NCBI GenBank assembly: GCA_029448655.1
Contig: JACCLO010000001.1
Coordinates: 3,038,001-3,102,000, forward strand
Length of the DNA stretch: 64,000 bases
Origin: Wolfiporia cocos
Lineage: Eukaryota; Basidiomycota; Agaricomycetes; Polyporales; Phaeolaceae
Direction: 5' to 3'
In this document: piece by piece, positions 49,452-61,469 of the stretch
Numbering within the stretch: position 1 is the first letter of the stretch
How the letters are laid out: every line of letters starts with the position of its first letter
Notes under the pieces: model-generated
Databases searched by the model: none
Seen by the model: only the letters and a program-made list of their open reading frames with translations
What the model was told of the DNA's origin: nothing
Position numbers and translations under genes: made by a program

Positions 49452-50160
49452 TCTCCTAAACGAGCCTGGCAACAGTCGAAACGAGAGATACCAATGCATG
49501 CCCACAACCCCGAGATGAATCGTTGTTTGTATTTTAATGTGAAAGTGACTTCGCTAGCGGATATATGCTGCCGACATGCAAAGGACATGTATTCATATAC
49601 AGCGTTCTCCATTAGCGCGGTCTCTGTTATTGGCGGTCTTATTTCCTAGTACATATGTGCATGATGATACACTATATAAACACCAACTGCTGCGCCGAGT
49701 GGGCATTCCCGCTACGTCCGTAGTCAAGCCAATTTCGTGCTCGAGTGTAACTCGTCGAGCCTCCTTCCATGAGGTTTGCGTGCGGCAGTATTTCAGGGAC
49801 GACTGCTAGCGAGAGCATTTGCAGCGCGAGTTGTACGCGTTCGAGGCTGTGCCACTGGCGCTAGTGGCGCTTGCGAGGGACACCTAAGTGATACTATTCC
49901 TCGATACCCTCGTAGTCTTGCGTCTAAGTTATGTACATCGGGCCTGTTTCACGTACTACTTGCATACGTGTGCATTTCATTGTGAGGTCATGAACCCGAG
50001 TGCCACCGCACGCCGGGGTAGCGACGCGACCACGTGTGAGCTTGTTGTCAATTGACGCGTTACGCGTCGTCACATCGGCGCCACTAGCGCGTAGCGCGTC
50101 GCGACTTGCGACATCCACATCGGATCGGGGACTGATCAGCACATTATCCTCTTTCCACCT
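49452..50160. other. Intergenic region with RDH54 promoter
   Basis: About 700 bp rich in CG-containing motifs near its 3' half. It contains ACGCGT at 49835-49840, 50055-50060 and 50062-50067, and a 13-nt inverted repeat with arms at 49858-49870 (GCGCTAGTGGCGC) and 50078-50090. No gene is recognised. Confidence 0.55.
50054..50068. promoter_or_regulatory. Palindromic double ACGCGT box upstream of RDH54
   Basis: GACGCGTTACGCGTC is a near-perfect palindrome made of two ACGCGT boxes one base apart, 93-107 bp before the RDH54 start codon. It is a good candidate for an MBF-type S-phase element, as expected for a DNA-repair gene; this is inference from yeast. Confidence 0.55.
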
Positions 50161-53100
50161 ATGCCAGCTTTTCAGAACCCGCAAGTGGGCGCAGGAGGCT
50201 ACAAGCGCAAGTCAGACGTCTCCGACCCAAACTTCGCGAATCGGAAGCGGCAGGCTTTGGACACCGACGATGGTGGTTCAGCAGCTGGGGTAGATGAGAA
50301 CGCGCATAAGGAGTCCGCTCGTCAGGATCGTTGGATGGTACAATGGTATGATGCTTATATGCGCATATTGAGGCTCTCTGACGAAGGGAACATGCAGGAG
50401 AGCTCCTCAATACAAGAAGCATAAGACGTGGGACGGCGATGCAGTGATGGAGGTGAACGGGAGTACTTGCACGTTGTATGATCTAGAAGGAAAGTTGTAA
50501 GCGTGCTCTCTGCTCGAGTCATTGTTTGCATGGCATGCCGATGCTTGTATAGACTTATCACGGGCAAGCCACACGGAATCGAAGGAGTTCACGCTTTCGC
50601 CGAGGGCGTCAACTTCACAATCGGAGGCAAAGAGATCGAGATTGAAAGACCTATCCCTCGGTCTGAGTATCTATCTGGAGCATGTTTCGGAAGCTCCGCA
50701 CTGTCAGCTTCAGCAGTCAAATCTGCCTCTAGCACTCTGACCAAACAGTTTGTTCCACTGAGGCCGAAAGTGGCCAATGCATATCAGACGGCCACGTCAG
50801 CTCCTAAAGAATGCAGTGAGAAAAGGAGGATTACGCTAGAGGCGGTGCAGCTCGTAGCTACAGAGAAGAGACACTCGCAGAAAGAGAACATACGGAGCTC
50901 ATACTGGACCGCAAATTGGTACGCACACGGATCTATCGTTAGCTATAGCATTTAATACGCATACAGGCGCAAGCCACAACAAAAGAAGCATAAAACATGG
51001 GATGGTGATGCGTTCGTGGCATTTCAGGGCGACAAAGTGACTTTAATCTCGGAAAAGGGGATCATGTACGTGTCCCTGTACTCCCCATTCATTTCACGCT
51101 GACTGTGCAATTAAGACTCGGTTCTAAGAAATGGGACGGTGTTCCGCTGTTCACAGGCTACAAGTCTTTCGTCGGTGGAAAGGAGATTGAACTCGACAGC
51201 GAGGTTTCGCGAGCACAGCTCCCGACCATTGTAGGGACCTCTGATGAGCCCGATTCCGAATTTGACTATGGCAGCCCTCCGCCTCCTGAGGTCAAGTCGT
51301 CCTTCCTGCTACAATCTCGCCAACGAATCGTTGCTGAAGGCGAGGGAAGCCGTACCAACGACTCACCTGCTACTCTGAAGAAGTTTATATCTCCCTCATC
51401 GTTCTATGGGACGGCAGCCACGAAGCCAAAGCCTGTAGGACCATTGTAAGCGTCACTACCTCTTTGATGATGGTAATCTGATGGTACACACGCATATAGG
51501 CATGATCCCAAAGCTGGGGGAGCTGTTGTGATGAAAGCACCGTCAAAAGAGCATATGGCTAAGCATAACAAGAAGTGCGTTGATCCCTCCAACGCCTTCG
51601 CAATCACTGTACCAGACATGTTGTAGGAACCTCCCAGTAGTGGACGTAGTTGTTGATCCGATATTGGCACGACGCCTCCGGCCCCATCAAGTTGAGGGTG
51701 AGTTGTCGCAGGATACATTGCATTTTTTTTCCTGAATTATGTACAGGTGTCAAATTTATGTACGAGTGCGTCATGGGGTTGCGGAAACACGAGGGCAATG
51801 GGTGTATTCTAGCCGATGAGATGTGAGCGTCTCCTCCGCGAATCGCCGTGACTAATCTATTCAACATGCGCATCTGATAGGGGAATGGGCAAGACACTTC
51901 AGGTACGCGAATATTTCTGCTTCACATGCATGTCATTTACTGTATTATACAAAGACGATCACGCTGTGCTGGACGTTGCTCAGTATGTAGCAGCTGCTCA
52001 ATCTGAAAGTATATTAATCTTGTTTGACCGTCGTCACAGAGCAAAATCCGTACGCTGGTGCGGGTCCCGTCGTCGGAAAGATCTTGATTGTTTGCCCCGT
52101 TACGCTTATCAACGTGAGTCTTGCAAATATTACGTTGTATTTCCAAATGCAGAGCGCTCGATTCCGCGACTAATCGCTACAGAATTGGAAAAACGAGTTC
52201 CATAAGTGGTTAGTATGGTTGCCGGTCATGATACCACTGCGATGGCTCTTACAGCGTGAACAGGCTTGGAAAGGACAGGGTGGGGATTTTCGTCGGAGAC
52301 AAGGATAAGGCCGCTATCAAGCGATTCATCAACTCGTAAGTGATTTCCCGAACTGCATCCGCCATACTGATAGCAACCAAAACGGCAGGAAAATACACCA
52401 CGTTCTAGTGATCGGATATGAGCGCCTGCGTACTGTTATGTGAGTGCGCCACTTGTTCTGCCGCGTCTGATGAGAATTGATGGCGAATGCAACAGCGCTG
52501 AATTGGCATACTGCAAGTAAGCGATCGATCGGCGGTCCTGCGCTGAAGCTCGTTGTATTGATTACCTACTAGTCCTCCCATTGGGCTAATCATCTGTGAT
52601 GAAGGTATGTGGATCAGTTCTGATTGTCGCGTTTCGCTTGCAGGATTGACGCTCGAGGATCAAAGGTCACAGACTTAAGTCAGCGAATAACAAAACATCG
52701 ACAATGTTCGAGGCGCTCCGGACGCCTCGGCGAATTATTCTCTCGGGAACGCCAATTCAGAATGACCTAAGCGAATTTCATGCGATGGTCCGTTCCGACG
52801 ATGCGCATTTTTGGATCATTCTAACAATGTCTCATATGGCCAGGCCGATTTCTGCAATCCAGGACTTCTCGGTATGCCGGTGATCGGGTTGTTGCTATCC
52901 GATGGTTGCTCTGATTCTCATTCGTTCCAGATGACTATAATACATTCCGCCGGGTTTATGAGACCCCAATCCTTAAGAGCCGCGCGCCTGAGTGTTCCTC
53001 GAAAGAGACCGAACTCGGTGAAGCGCGATCTGCGCAGGTAGGGTATTCATTGACTCGTCGAGACCATCAAACCCAACTTTCCTGAATGTTGTAGCTCACT

Positions 53101-55156
53101 GCAATCGCTCGGAGCTTTGTGCTGCGGAGGGATGCCACCATTCTCAAGAAGTACCTCCCGCCGAAGTGTACGTGATCTCAGGCGAGGATTGGACCGTGGA
53201 TTATGCGGCTTATGTCTCCCAGATGAATATGTGGTGTTTGTCACCCCGACGCCCCTGCAACTATCCATCTTCAACAAGATCCTATCCGCAGACAAGCTCG
53301 ATAATCTTGTCAGAAACTCGACGGCGGAGTCATTGGCGTTGATCAACATGTTAACCAAAATTAGCAATAGTCCCATTCTTCTCAAGGCTACAATGGACCA
53401 GGCAAGGAATAAAGGGGATCAGAGTGGTGACATAATTAAGCGCAATGCAGTCGAGGAAGCTCTCAAGCTCCTCCCAGAGCGGGCTAGAGCCGAAGATGTT
53501 TCCCTCAGTGGTATGTTGGGTTAACCATACCTGCGACATTTCACCGCTGATGAAATATATCTAGGGAAGCTAACAGCCCTAGCTAAACTTCTTAAAGCAT
53601 TGCGGGCGGCAAGTCCTCATTTCCATGGAATCATACGGCTAGATCAGCGCTTATGATTGATTTAGCATACGGACGAGAAATGCATTATCGTCTCACACTA
53701 CACGTCTACGCTGAACATTCTAGAAGAATATTGCAAGAAGAAGTCCTACACGTATCACCGCCTGGATGGGTGAGCGCTCACGATGCATAGCGGCGTGACA
53801 CGAGTCACTCATTACAGTGCCGAAGCCAAACTCCCGCTCAGAAACGACAAGAATACGTTAACGAATTCAACAAAGCTCCGCAAGCCAAGCGATGTATGAT
53901 TTATGTAGTCTATACACCAGATGTATACTAATACTTCTCAATAGTCTTGTTCTTACTCAGCTCGAAAGCGGGCGGTGTTGGTCTCAACCTCATTGGCGCG
54001 TCTAGGTTGTGCTTGATAGATTCAGACTGGAACCCGAGGTGCGCCCGGTGATCCTATTGCAATGCAATTGCTAAACGCCTTGCAGTCATGATTTGCAATC
54101 TATGGCGCGAATACATCGGTACGTTCAAACCACCGTCCCGAGCTGAATCAGCCTGATCCGTTGCTCAGCGATGGACAGAAGCGGCCTGTCTTTATTTATC
54201 GCTTTTTGACCGCCGGCACTATCGATGGTATATTCAACGAGCACTTTTTTTACACTCATGGCTTGTCTGACCAAGGTGTTCTCATTCAGAGAAGATCTAT
54301 CAGCGACAGGTCACGAAGATTGGTTTGAGCAACTGTAAGCACCTCCTGCTGATGAATTCTTTTTCGCTGACAATTGCGCATTAGCCTTAATGGGAAATGT
54401 GAGTGGGGATTATCAATGATCCGCTCTATCCATGTGCATATATGATACGACTGTAATTCTCAGGGCACTTCAGAGTCTAAATCCGACTCTTTCACCCGCA
54501 AGGACGTGAGTCCCTGATTATGTTCGATTAGGTGAACATGATGTACTAAAAGTAATCGGGGAATAGCTGCGAGACATTTTCACTGTTCACCCGGGCACAG
54601 CATGCCACACACATGACCTGCTCGAATGTCCCTGTTCCTCGTCAGATTCAGCGGCTATGGAGTCATCGAGCCATGATGAGCCGGATGGGGAAAGCGACGC
54701 AGAAGGAAAAAGCGATGATGAAGGACCAATGAACTTCGTTGTGGCATCGCAAGTGAAGCCGGAACATGTCGAGAAATTTGACAGGACGGTAAGTCAGCTG
54801 GACTACGTAGGATGTCCCAATACTGACACGGCGACCAGTATATCAAGCGGAAGAAAGCTCAACTTGCGGCTCTTGGAGAATGGACACATATCAACTGCCT
54901 TAAGCTAAATGCGAGGGAAGCTGTTCACGATGAGATCCTCGCGAATATGCTATACGCCCCGGAGTCGCAACAACAGCGGGATACAATAGCGAAGCAATCT
55001 CGCCTCCAATCGCTTCTTGACGCTGTCGATCTCGAAAACATACGGGCTGCAAGTACACCATTGTCGGTCGACGACGTTCCCGGTGGGACCATCTCGTTTC
55101 TTTTCGAGCGCGGTTCCAAGCCTGCTTTAGACGCTGATGAAGATGCCGACAACTGA
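50161..55156 (+). CDS. RDH54: SNF2-family recombination translocase Rdh54 (Rad54B-like)
   Basis: dsDNA translocase that works with Rad51/Dmc1 in homologous recombination. The N-terminal part carries two similar ZGRF1/DUF2439-like modules, each with [10 protein letters not shown] and GGKEIE blocks. The SNF2 ATPase core follows: [20 protein letters not shown], Walker A in [33 protein letters not shown], the DEGH box in [30 protein letters not shown], the SF2 helicase-C part with [28 protein letters not shown] and [20 protein letters not shown], and [16 protein letters not shown]. The C-terminus has an acidic stretch and [15 protein letters not shown]. About 20 short introns. It is in tandem with GEN1, 1.4 kb upstream. 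Confidence 0.93.
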
Positions 55157-56535
55157 CGTGAAGAGAGTCTGTCACGGTCGTGCTACCCTTCATAGAGTAT
55201 CGGTATCACCTCTTTAAACTTAGTTTGCGCCATAACTCGCTCATTGTTCAATTTAAATAACACTCACATGGACGGAAATCTGCCAGACATCGTACTGTCA
55301 CCGCAACACCGAACATATATAGCCGGCGTTGGCTTCTGTAGACTGTTGTGTACACACGCGTCGGATCAAACTGCGGTGACAGCCGCAGCGGGAGCTTCCT
55401 CGATAGATCATCACATATCGTAGCCCACACTATCAACCGCTACGTGGAAGTGCCTGACTCTGAGGCTGTAGAGGATATGAGATTGTTACTGGCTTGAATC
55501 GAAGAGGCCCCATGCACACATTTGTTGGCCATGGGGCCCGGAATTACTACGCCGAATCCCGATCATACATACTGCTGACGTTTGTTTGGTTTGTCAAAAA
55601 GCTAGCAGCCATGAGAATCACACTCACAATGTGACCCTAGTCATGCACTGGGTGTACGCAAGCACACTGCAAAGTCCAGGATGCAAGTCATCTATAATTC
55701 GCACCGGCGTGTACTGATCTCATGAATGGGGTGACGATGTTAGATACTAGGAGCATAGTATATATGGTGCACATTTTGCCTCGTATTGCGTCAGTGACGT
55801 ACTACTTACATGTCATGATTGCTATAACGAACTGAACATTTATTCAACGACAGCAAGCCGATGTAGGCGGTGATTTATTGCTGAAAAGAAGGAAGGCGGC
55901 ATAGAGAATAAAGGCGGCACAGAGATGAGAGGCAGAAGGATCTTACTAGAGCAACTCCAATTGAAGGATCCGGCAGCAGCTGACGCCACGTAAGAATATA
56001 GCTTCGGAGACAGCTTGCTTTTGTCAAGGCCAAGGCTGTAACAATGCGACGCAAATTGCTAACGCGGTCCTGATCATGACATGACAACAGTACGTAGATG
56101 GATGGCGGCATTTAAAGTATTCGCATCTAGCAGTCCCAGTTATGACCGGTGACCCTCTGATAACATTTATTTGTGGAGCATGCAGTTAATTGTACGAGGT
56201 GAGATTACAAGCGAGTCGAGTATCTGTTGTAACAGCCTCTCCGGGAACCTGTAACTAGTTCCAGTTCCAATCAGGCAGAGTGCTTCATGGTCTGATGTCT
56301 GTTCTATACGTTTCAAACCTCCTATCTTGATTCTCTGTTTCCGTTTCTCTGCCTCTCTGCCGAGTGTCAATGTGACATCATGCACGTGAGTGTGACTTAC
56401 GCGTTCTGAGTGCTCCTCTGTGCTGTCCTGTCTGACTAGATCTGACTCTCGGCCTTCGCTTTCTACAGGTCGAAAGAAAGCTAGGGGCGCCCTTGGTACA
56501 GGTATCTGTGATAAGGTGTTTACACCACCGCCGAG
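55157..56535. other. Intergenic region between RDH54 and GEN1
   Basis: About 1.4 kb. One ACGCGT at 56399-56404 lies 132 bp before the GEN1 start. A 134-residue open frame at 56167-56571 (-) overlaps the GEN1 start and has no family; I treat it as chance. Nothing else is seen. Confidence 0.5.
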
Positions 56536-59464
56536 ATGGGCGTTCAGGGCTTGTGGGATGTGAGTTATCAACGATCAAGCACTTTCACCACGTCTGACCG
56601 ACTGGGAACAATGGATGTTAGATATTAAGCAAAGCCGGACAGTCTCGTTCGCTGGCCCACCTGGCGGTTGTAGACGGGTTTGAGAAAAACGAGTCTGGAC
56701 GGCGCGCTTACCTCATTGGGATTGATGCTAGCCTCTGGTATCAGCATGCGGAATACAGTAAAGGCGGCGCAAATCCCGAAATCCGTACACTTTTCTTCCG
56801 CCTTCGCAGCCTTGCGGAACTGCCGCTAATTCCTTTGTTTGTGTTTGACGGTCGGGAAAGACCGAAGACCAAGAGAGGTAGTAGAACGGGTAAATCAGGC
56901 TCACACAATATGACGCCCACCTTTAAAAAACTATTGGACGTCTTCGGCATGGAATGGAGAATGGTGAGCTCAAGTTTGCATAGCTCTACCACAGCAAACG
57001 CTGAATCCTGGCTTGTAGGCTCTGGGGGAAGCTGAGGCCGAGCTTGCTTATTTGAATCAAGTCGGAGTGATTGATGCCGTCATGACCGACGATGTGGATA
57101 CCCTCCTTTTCGGCGCTCACACCATCCTCAGAAAGTGCGTGTTCGAGGCTGATGCATTTCTTCGTTTTAATACCTCGTACGTAGCCCAAGCCTTCGTTTG
57201 ACTGGAAACAGAGCAAATCCTGCCCGTAATGCAGATGGAAAACCAAGCAAACATCACGTCATGATGTTCAGTGCGGACGCAATTCACAGGGATCCCGAGA
57301 TAGGCTTGACGCGAGGGGGACTCATCCTCATCGCGCTGCTCTCTGGAGGAGATTACGATCCTGTGAGCTCAACGCCAACAGATTACGCCGAGGATATAAC
57401 TGAGCCCCTAGCTTACAGGGGGTTTCTGGATTTGGGATTCAGAAGTCTCATGCCTTGGCTCGGCTAGGGTTTGGAGACAGACTTCTAGATCTCTATGCAC
57501 AACACGGTCGTAACGTGGTACACGTTCTAGGCCAATGGCGAGCTGATATCAACGAAGAATTGCGGACCAACGCGCACGGCCTCCTACGCAGTTCGTACCC
57601 ATCTCTCTCCATCCCCGCCACATTCCCGAACATAGATGTTCTCAACAACTACGCCAACCCCAAAACCAGCGCGCAGGTTGGCAGACAAGGTGGCGGTGTA
57701 TTGCGCGACAGCGGTGACATCAGTCTCCCCAGGGCTGCTGGGTTCTGCGAGGACTACTTCGATGAGTGGGGGCACCGCTCGGCGATCATCAAGCGGTTCC
57801 GCGACTTGATGTGGCCGGCAGCTGTCATGAGCATCCTGCGACGCGCTGCCTTGGAAGCAGATGATAAGGAGAAGACGAGACGGATTGCGGCCGGGGGAAA
57901 CGACCGCCATACCCGTGGTCCCCTTCGGCCATCGCGAGCAGACGGTGTCGGGACACCGGCTTCGCTCGTCAAGAAGTATCTCAACCCCAGCGACGTTGAC
58001 CGGCGGGCTGGGGCATTTGTCAGGAGGAATCTGCTCCCGCAACACATAGAGGCTAGCGACCCCAACCCAGTGATCAAGAACATCACCAAGACTAGAAACC
58101 ACCTCTCGACGGACAGAATGCTCGAGTACTGTGTGGATGTAGACCCTACCCAGCTTGTCGATTTGACGATCACGGGAATTAAAGGGAAACACAGAGAGCC
58201 TGCAGGTGGCGTTAGCATCCCGGCGTGCGATGACGACGATGAGGATTCCATCCCAGGAAATTCCCAGGCTGCTACTCGGAAGACTCCCAAGAAGCCACCG
58301 CCAGAGCCATACAGTATTTTGAAAATGTGGGTGCCGGCTTCCATCATGCGGCAGGTACATCCCGGGCTCGTGGAGGATTACGAACAGGAGCAAGCGGCGA
58401 AGCAGGCAAAGAAGGGTCAGCGCGGGAGACGAAAGAGACCGAATGTCGACAGTGATGATAGCGAAGGCGAGGATGAGAGTATCATGATGAGTTCTCCCGC
58501 TAAGGCCGTCAGACATTCCGGAGACATGCCGAACAACGACAATGTTGACCGAGTCGCGGGACCTTCCACTCAGCGCCGTCACCTACCTGCCAATATCAAC
58601 ACATCCGGCACAGGTATCAATTGCACGCCTCGTATCATAATCAGTCCCTTCGCTCAGTCCTCGTTACCCATGCGGGAGTGTGGCTTTGTCTTCACGTTTC
58701 CGGATCCCGACGATCCTGATCAGCTCGCAACCGACTCTGACCATGATGACGTTGTCGCAGATCCCGAGCCTCCATGTCCACTGCACAGTGATAATGATAA
58801 CCATATCCGGTCCGCTCAGGCTCGTGCATCAGCAGCACCCTCTACTTCACCGAGAACAAAAGATAAGGGCAAGGCTGCGAGACACGGACGTCCGCGCAAA
58901 TTGGTACTGGACGCTGCGTTCACCTTCGACGAGGAACTCGCGGAAGACCTTGAAGAGAGCATCCCGGGCAAATATGATGCGTTCATAGACCGAATCCTGG
59001 GCATCCCGGTTGCGGAAGACAAGAGCAAGGCGCCTGTGCGGAAAAAGCGGTCGGGTCCGCCTGCAACGTCCACTCGCACGATAGCAGCCAAGGAAGTTTC
59101 CAGCTCGAAGCGCAGAAAGACTGCATTTGTGGGTAGAGAGCTTGCCCCGTTTCCTGTGCTTCCTTCACTCGAGGAGGGGTATGAATGTGGACTGCCAAGT
59201 CCTACGCCAGCATCACCAGCTCAGTCGCTCTCCTCAACTTACCATCATTTGTCCCCGCTTAAGCCGACTAACAAGCGATGCCGAGCGGGTGTTGGAGAAT
59301 CCGATATGATCGAAATAGACAGCGACGACGAGGACATGGCGTTTTGGAAGACCGCATCTCGAACACAGCGTCCTCATTACCGCGCACTTCCCTCGTCTTC
59401 CCAAGATAGTGCGCTTAGCATCCGTGCTTCGCAGGATTTAGACGATATTATAGATCTCACTTAG
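56536..59464 (+). CDS. GEN1: XPG/GEN1-type Holliday junction resolvase
   Basis: Structure-specific nuclease of the Rad2/XPG class, GEN1/Yen1 branch. Exon 1 is only 24 nt (MGVQGLWD), joined to ILSKAGQSRSLAHLAVVDGF. The XPG-N domain has LIGIDASLWYQHAEYSKGG and PLIPLFVFDGRERPKTKRG. XPG-I follows with LGEAEAELAYLNQVGVIDAV and MTDDVDTLLFGA (catalytic acidic residues). The H2TH region has ILIALLSGGDYDP|GVSGFGIQKSHALARLGF. One long last exon of 2 kb holds the rest: a chromodomain-like part around PYSILKMWVPASIMRQVHPG, then a long acidic and basic disordered tail with RKRPNVDSDDSEGEDE. The tail ends MIEIDSDDEDM and DDIIDLT, two possible SUMO-interacting motifs. Confidence 0.9.
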
Positions 59465-59675
59465 GCGGGTATGATCACCGTCAAGATGAGCAGGGCTATT
59501 ACCTATGTATCGGTAAATAATTTGTGTGCATTCCTGGTCTGTATTTACAACAAACCATCTCAAACCCGACAAGGAACAGTACATACCTTGAGTAAAATGA
59601 CTTTTGTCCTGTGCTTGCCCAGTGGCCAGTAGGGCACGACGATATGCTCTATATATCGCCTACTCGCTGACAAGT

Positions 59676-61248
59676 TCATCGAGATGGCATGCCCGAGCTG
59701 AGGGTCTCAAGAAAATCGGGGCCAGAGCTATCAAGCTCTTCGATGCTCCATTTTGAGCGCAAATCGATTGTGTAGTCATCGGTATCGCCATTCAGGAAGC
59801 GTGACATGGATGCCCAAGCAATCATAACTGCGTTATCTGCAAAGAGTTAATTCGTTGTATCTCATACGGATGTTCTTACACACCTGTGCATAGCGATGGT
59901 GGTGGAAAAACTAGCGAGATGTGTACGTTAGGACTCGCTTTGTCCAAACATACACGCAATCTGCAAATACGCACGTCAGCATTGCAATGCTGATGCTCAG
60001 CTGTTGACGTACCTCTCGCGGAGGAATAGATTGCTAGCTACACCACCGCTGACGATCAGATGCCGGATTTGAGTATCTTTTTGCCGACATGCCTCCAGTC
60101 CCAAAGCAAGCTTCTCCTCAAGCTGGCCCACAGCAGCGCACTGGAACCTACTGGCAATCTCATATCGAGTAGTGTCATTGACGATTCTACCGCGTGCATG
60201 GAGGAAACGCTCTACGGCCGAGTGCGGTCCAGTATATGAGAATGCGAGGCGGCCGCGCATGGGTATTGAGAATTCCGGTGCTTCGACTTGTCCTTCTGCG
60301 TTCGCTATGAGCCGTTCTGCTGGAGGGCCAAACTTGACAAAAGCCTCAAGCGCTGCGCCTGGACCATGCGTATTCCATGGAAGAGAAAGCATACGGGAGA
60401 CCTTATCGAATGCGCGTCCTATGCTTTCGTCAACTGTAGTCGCAAGCGTGCGGAATGTGCGTGGAGACGTCGCGAGGAGGAGTAGTGTGTGTCCGCCAGA
60501 TATGAGTAACGTAAGAAAGGGGTACTGTGGGAGTTCTTCTGTAGGTGTCGTCAAGAAAGGTGTTAATGCATGCGCTTGCTGGTTCAACCATGAGTGCTCT
60601 GACTTCTATAAGGCGATAGAAATACCAAACCATATGGTGGACGCCTACTAAAGGCTTGTTAAGTGCGGCCGCAAGTGTCTTGGCTGCATTGGCACCAACG
60701 CTCAGACATCCGGCAATACCTGACACTCGATGAACATGCCATTACAGGTGGCTATGTGCTCAACGCACCGGGTCCTTGAGTGAAAGCGACACCGTCGACA
60801 TCGCTCACGGCTAACTTTGCTTCTTCTAAGGCTTTCTTCACCGCATTGGGCTGCAAAACGTTGTTTTGTGCTGACAGGAAAGGGAAGAAATACGCAACCC
60901 ACCATATTCCGTTGATGGGCTTTGATAGCCACGTACGGATGGATACCACCAAACAATTCATGGCTATTCAGCGACGTCGCTTAGCTCGCCTTAGTCCACC
61001 TTTCTCCTTGAGACTCACTAGTTGTCCTGACGCACTACAACATTTGACAGGATCTGACGGTCAGAGGTGACCACAGCGGCGCAAGTGTCGTCGGCAGAAG
61101 ACTCGACTGCAAGCACAGTGAATTGCCTATATGTTCCTCGTGAACATATTTTCTGGCCGGCTTTCAGCCCGGAGTGGCGAAAACGAGCTGTGAGAGTGCC
61201 ATAGCCGTTCATCCAGAAGTGCGGCTGTGAAGCGGGGTGTGAGCGCAT
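59676..61248 (-). CDS. QRI7: Mitochondrial tRNA t6A threonylcarbamoyltransferase Qri7
   Basis: Enzyme of the Kae1/TsaD family that adds threonylcarbamoyl to A37 of ANN-decoding tRNAs in mitochondria. The start MRSHPASQPHFWMNGYGTLT is a basic presequence, then FTVLAVESSADDTCAAVV. Later exons read VDGVAFTQGPGMSGCLSVGA, LNKPLVGVHHM|QAHALTPFL (the HxxxH metal site built over a splice), PFLTLLISGGHTLLLLA, DESIGRAFDKVSRML, HLIVSGGVASNLFLRERL and DNAVMIAWASMSRF. The last exon ends LSSGMPSR at 59676. Six or more exons. A presequence and the length of the N-terminus favour the mitochondrial Qri7/OSGEPL1 branch over cytosolic Kae1. It is divergent from HbrB with 221 bp between. Confidence 0.92.
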
Positions 61249-61469
61249 AATCCGGCTAATTTTGCCCTAACTATTTCGAGGATATCTAGGGAAATTACGA
61301 GGACCAGCGCCCGAGATTCCCTCTCGACTCCCTTCCTCGAAGACGACGACTCTACGCTGGCTCTGGTCGACTCTGTTTCTTCATTGTGCAGTTTCTTCGA
61401 GCTCGAGAGTCAGAGTGTATTAATTTCTCTATGCACGCAACAAGAATCCTGTGGCTCAATTGATTTACA
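61249..61469. promoter_or_regulatory. Divergent promoter of QRI7 and HbrB genes
   Basis: The start codons of the two genes are 221 bp apart on opposite strands, so both promoters lie here. No TATA box is obvious. Confidence 0.55.

Noticed and set aside
56167..56571. 134-residue open frame on the minus strand
   Set aside because: It overlaps the GEN1 start codon and first exon, has no recognisable content and no splice logic; most likely chance.
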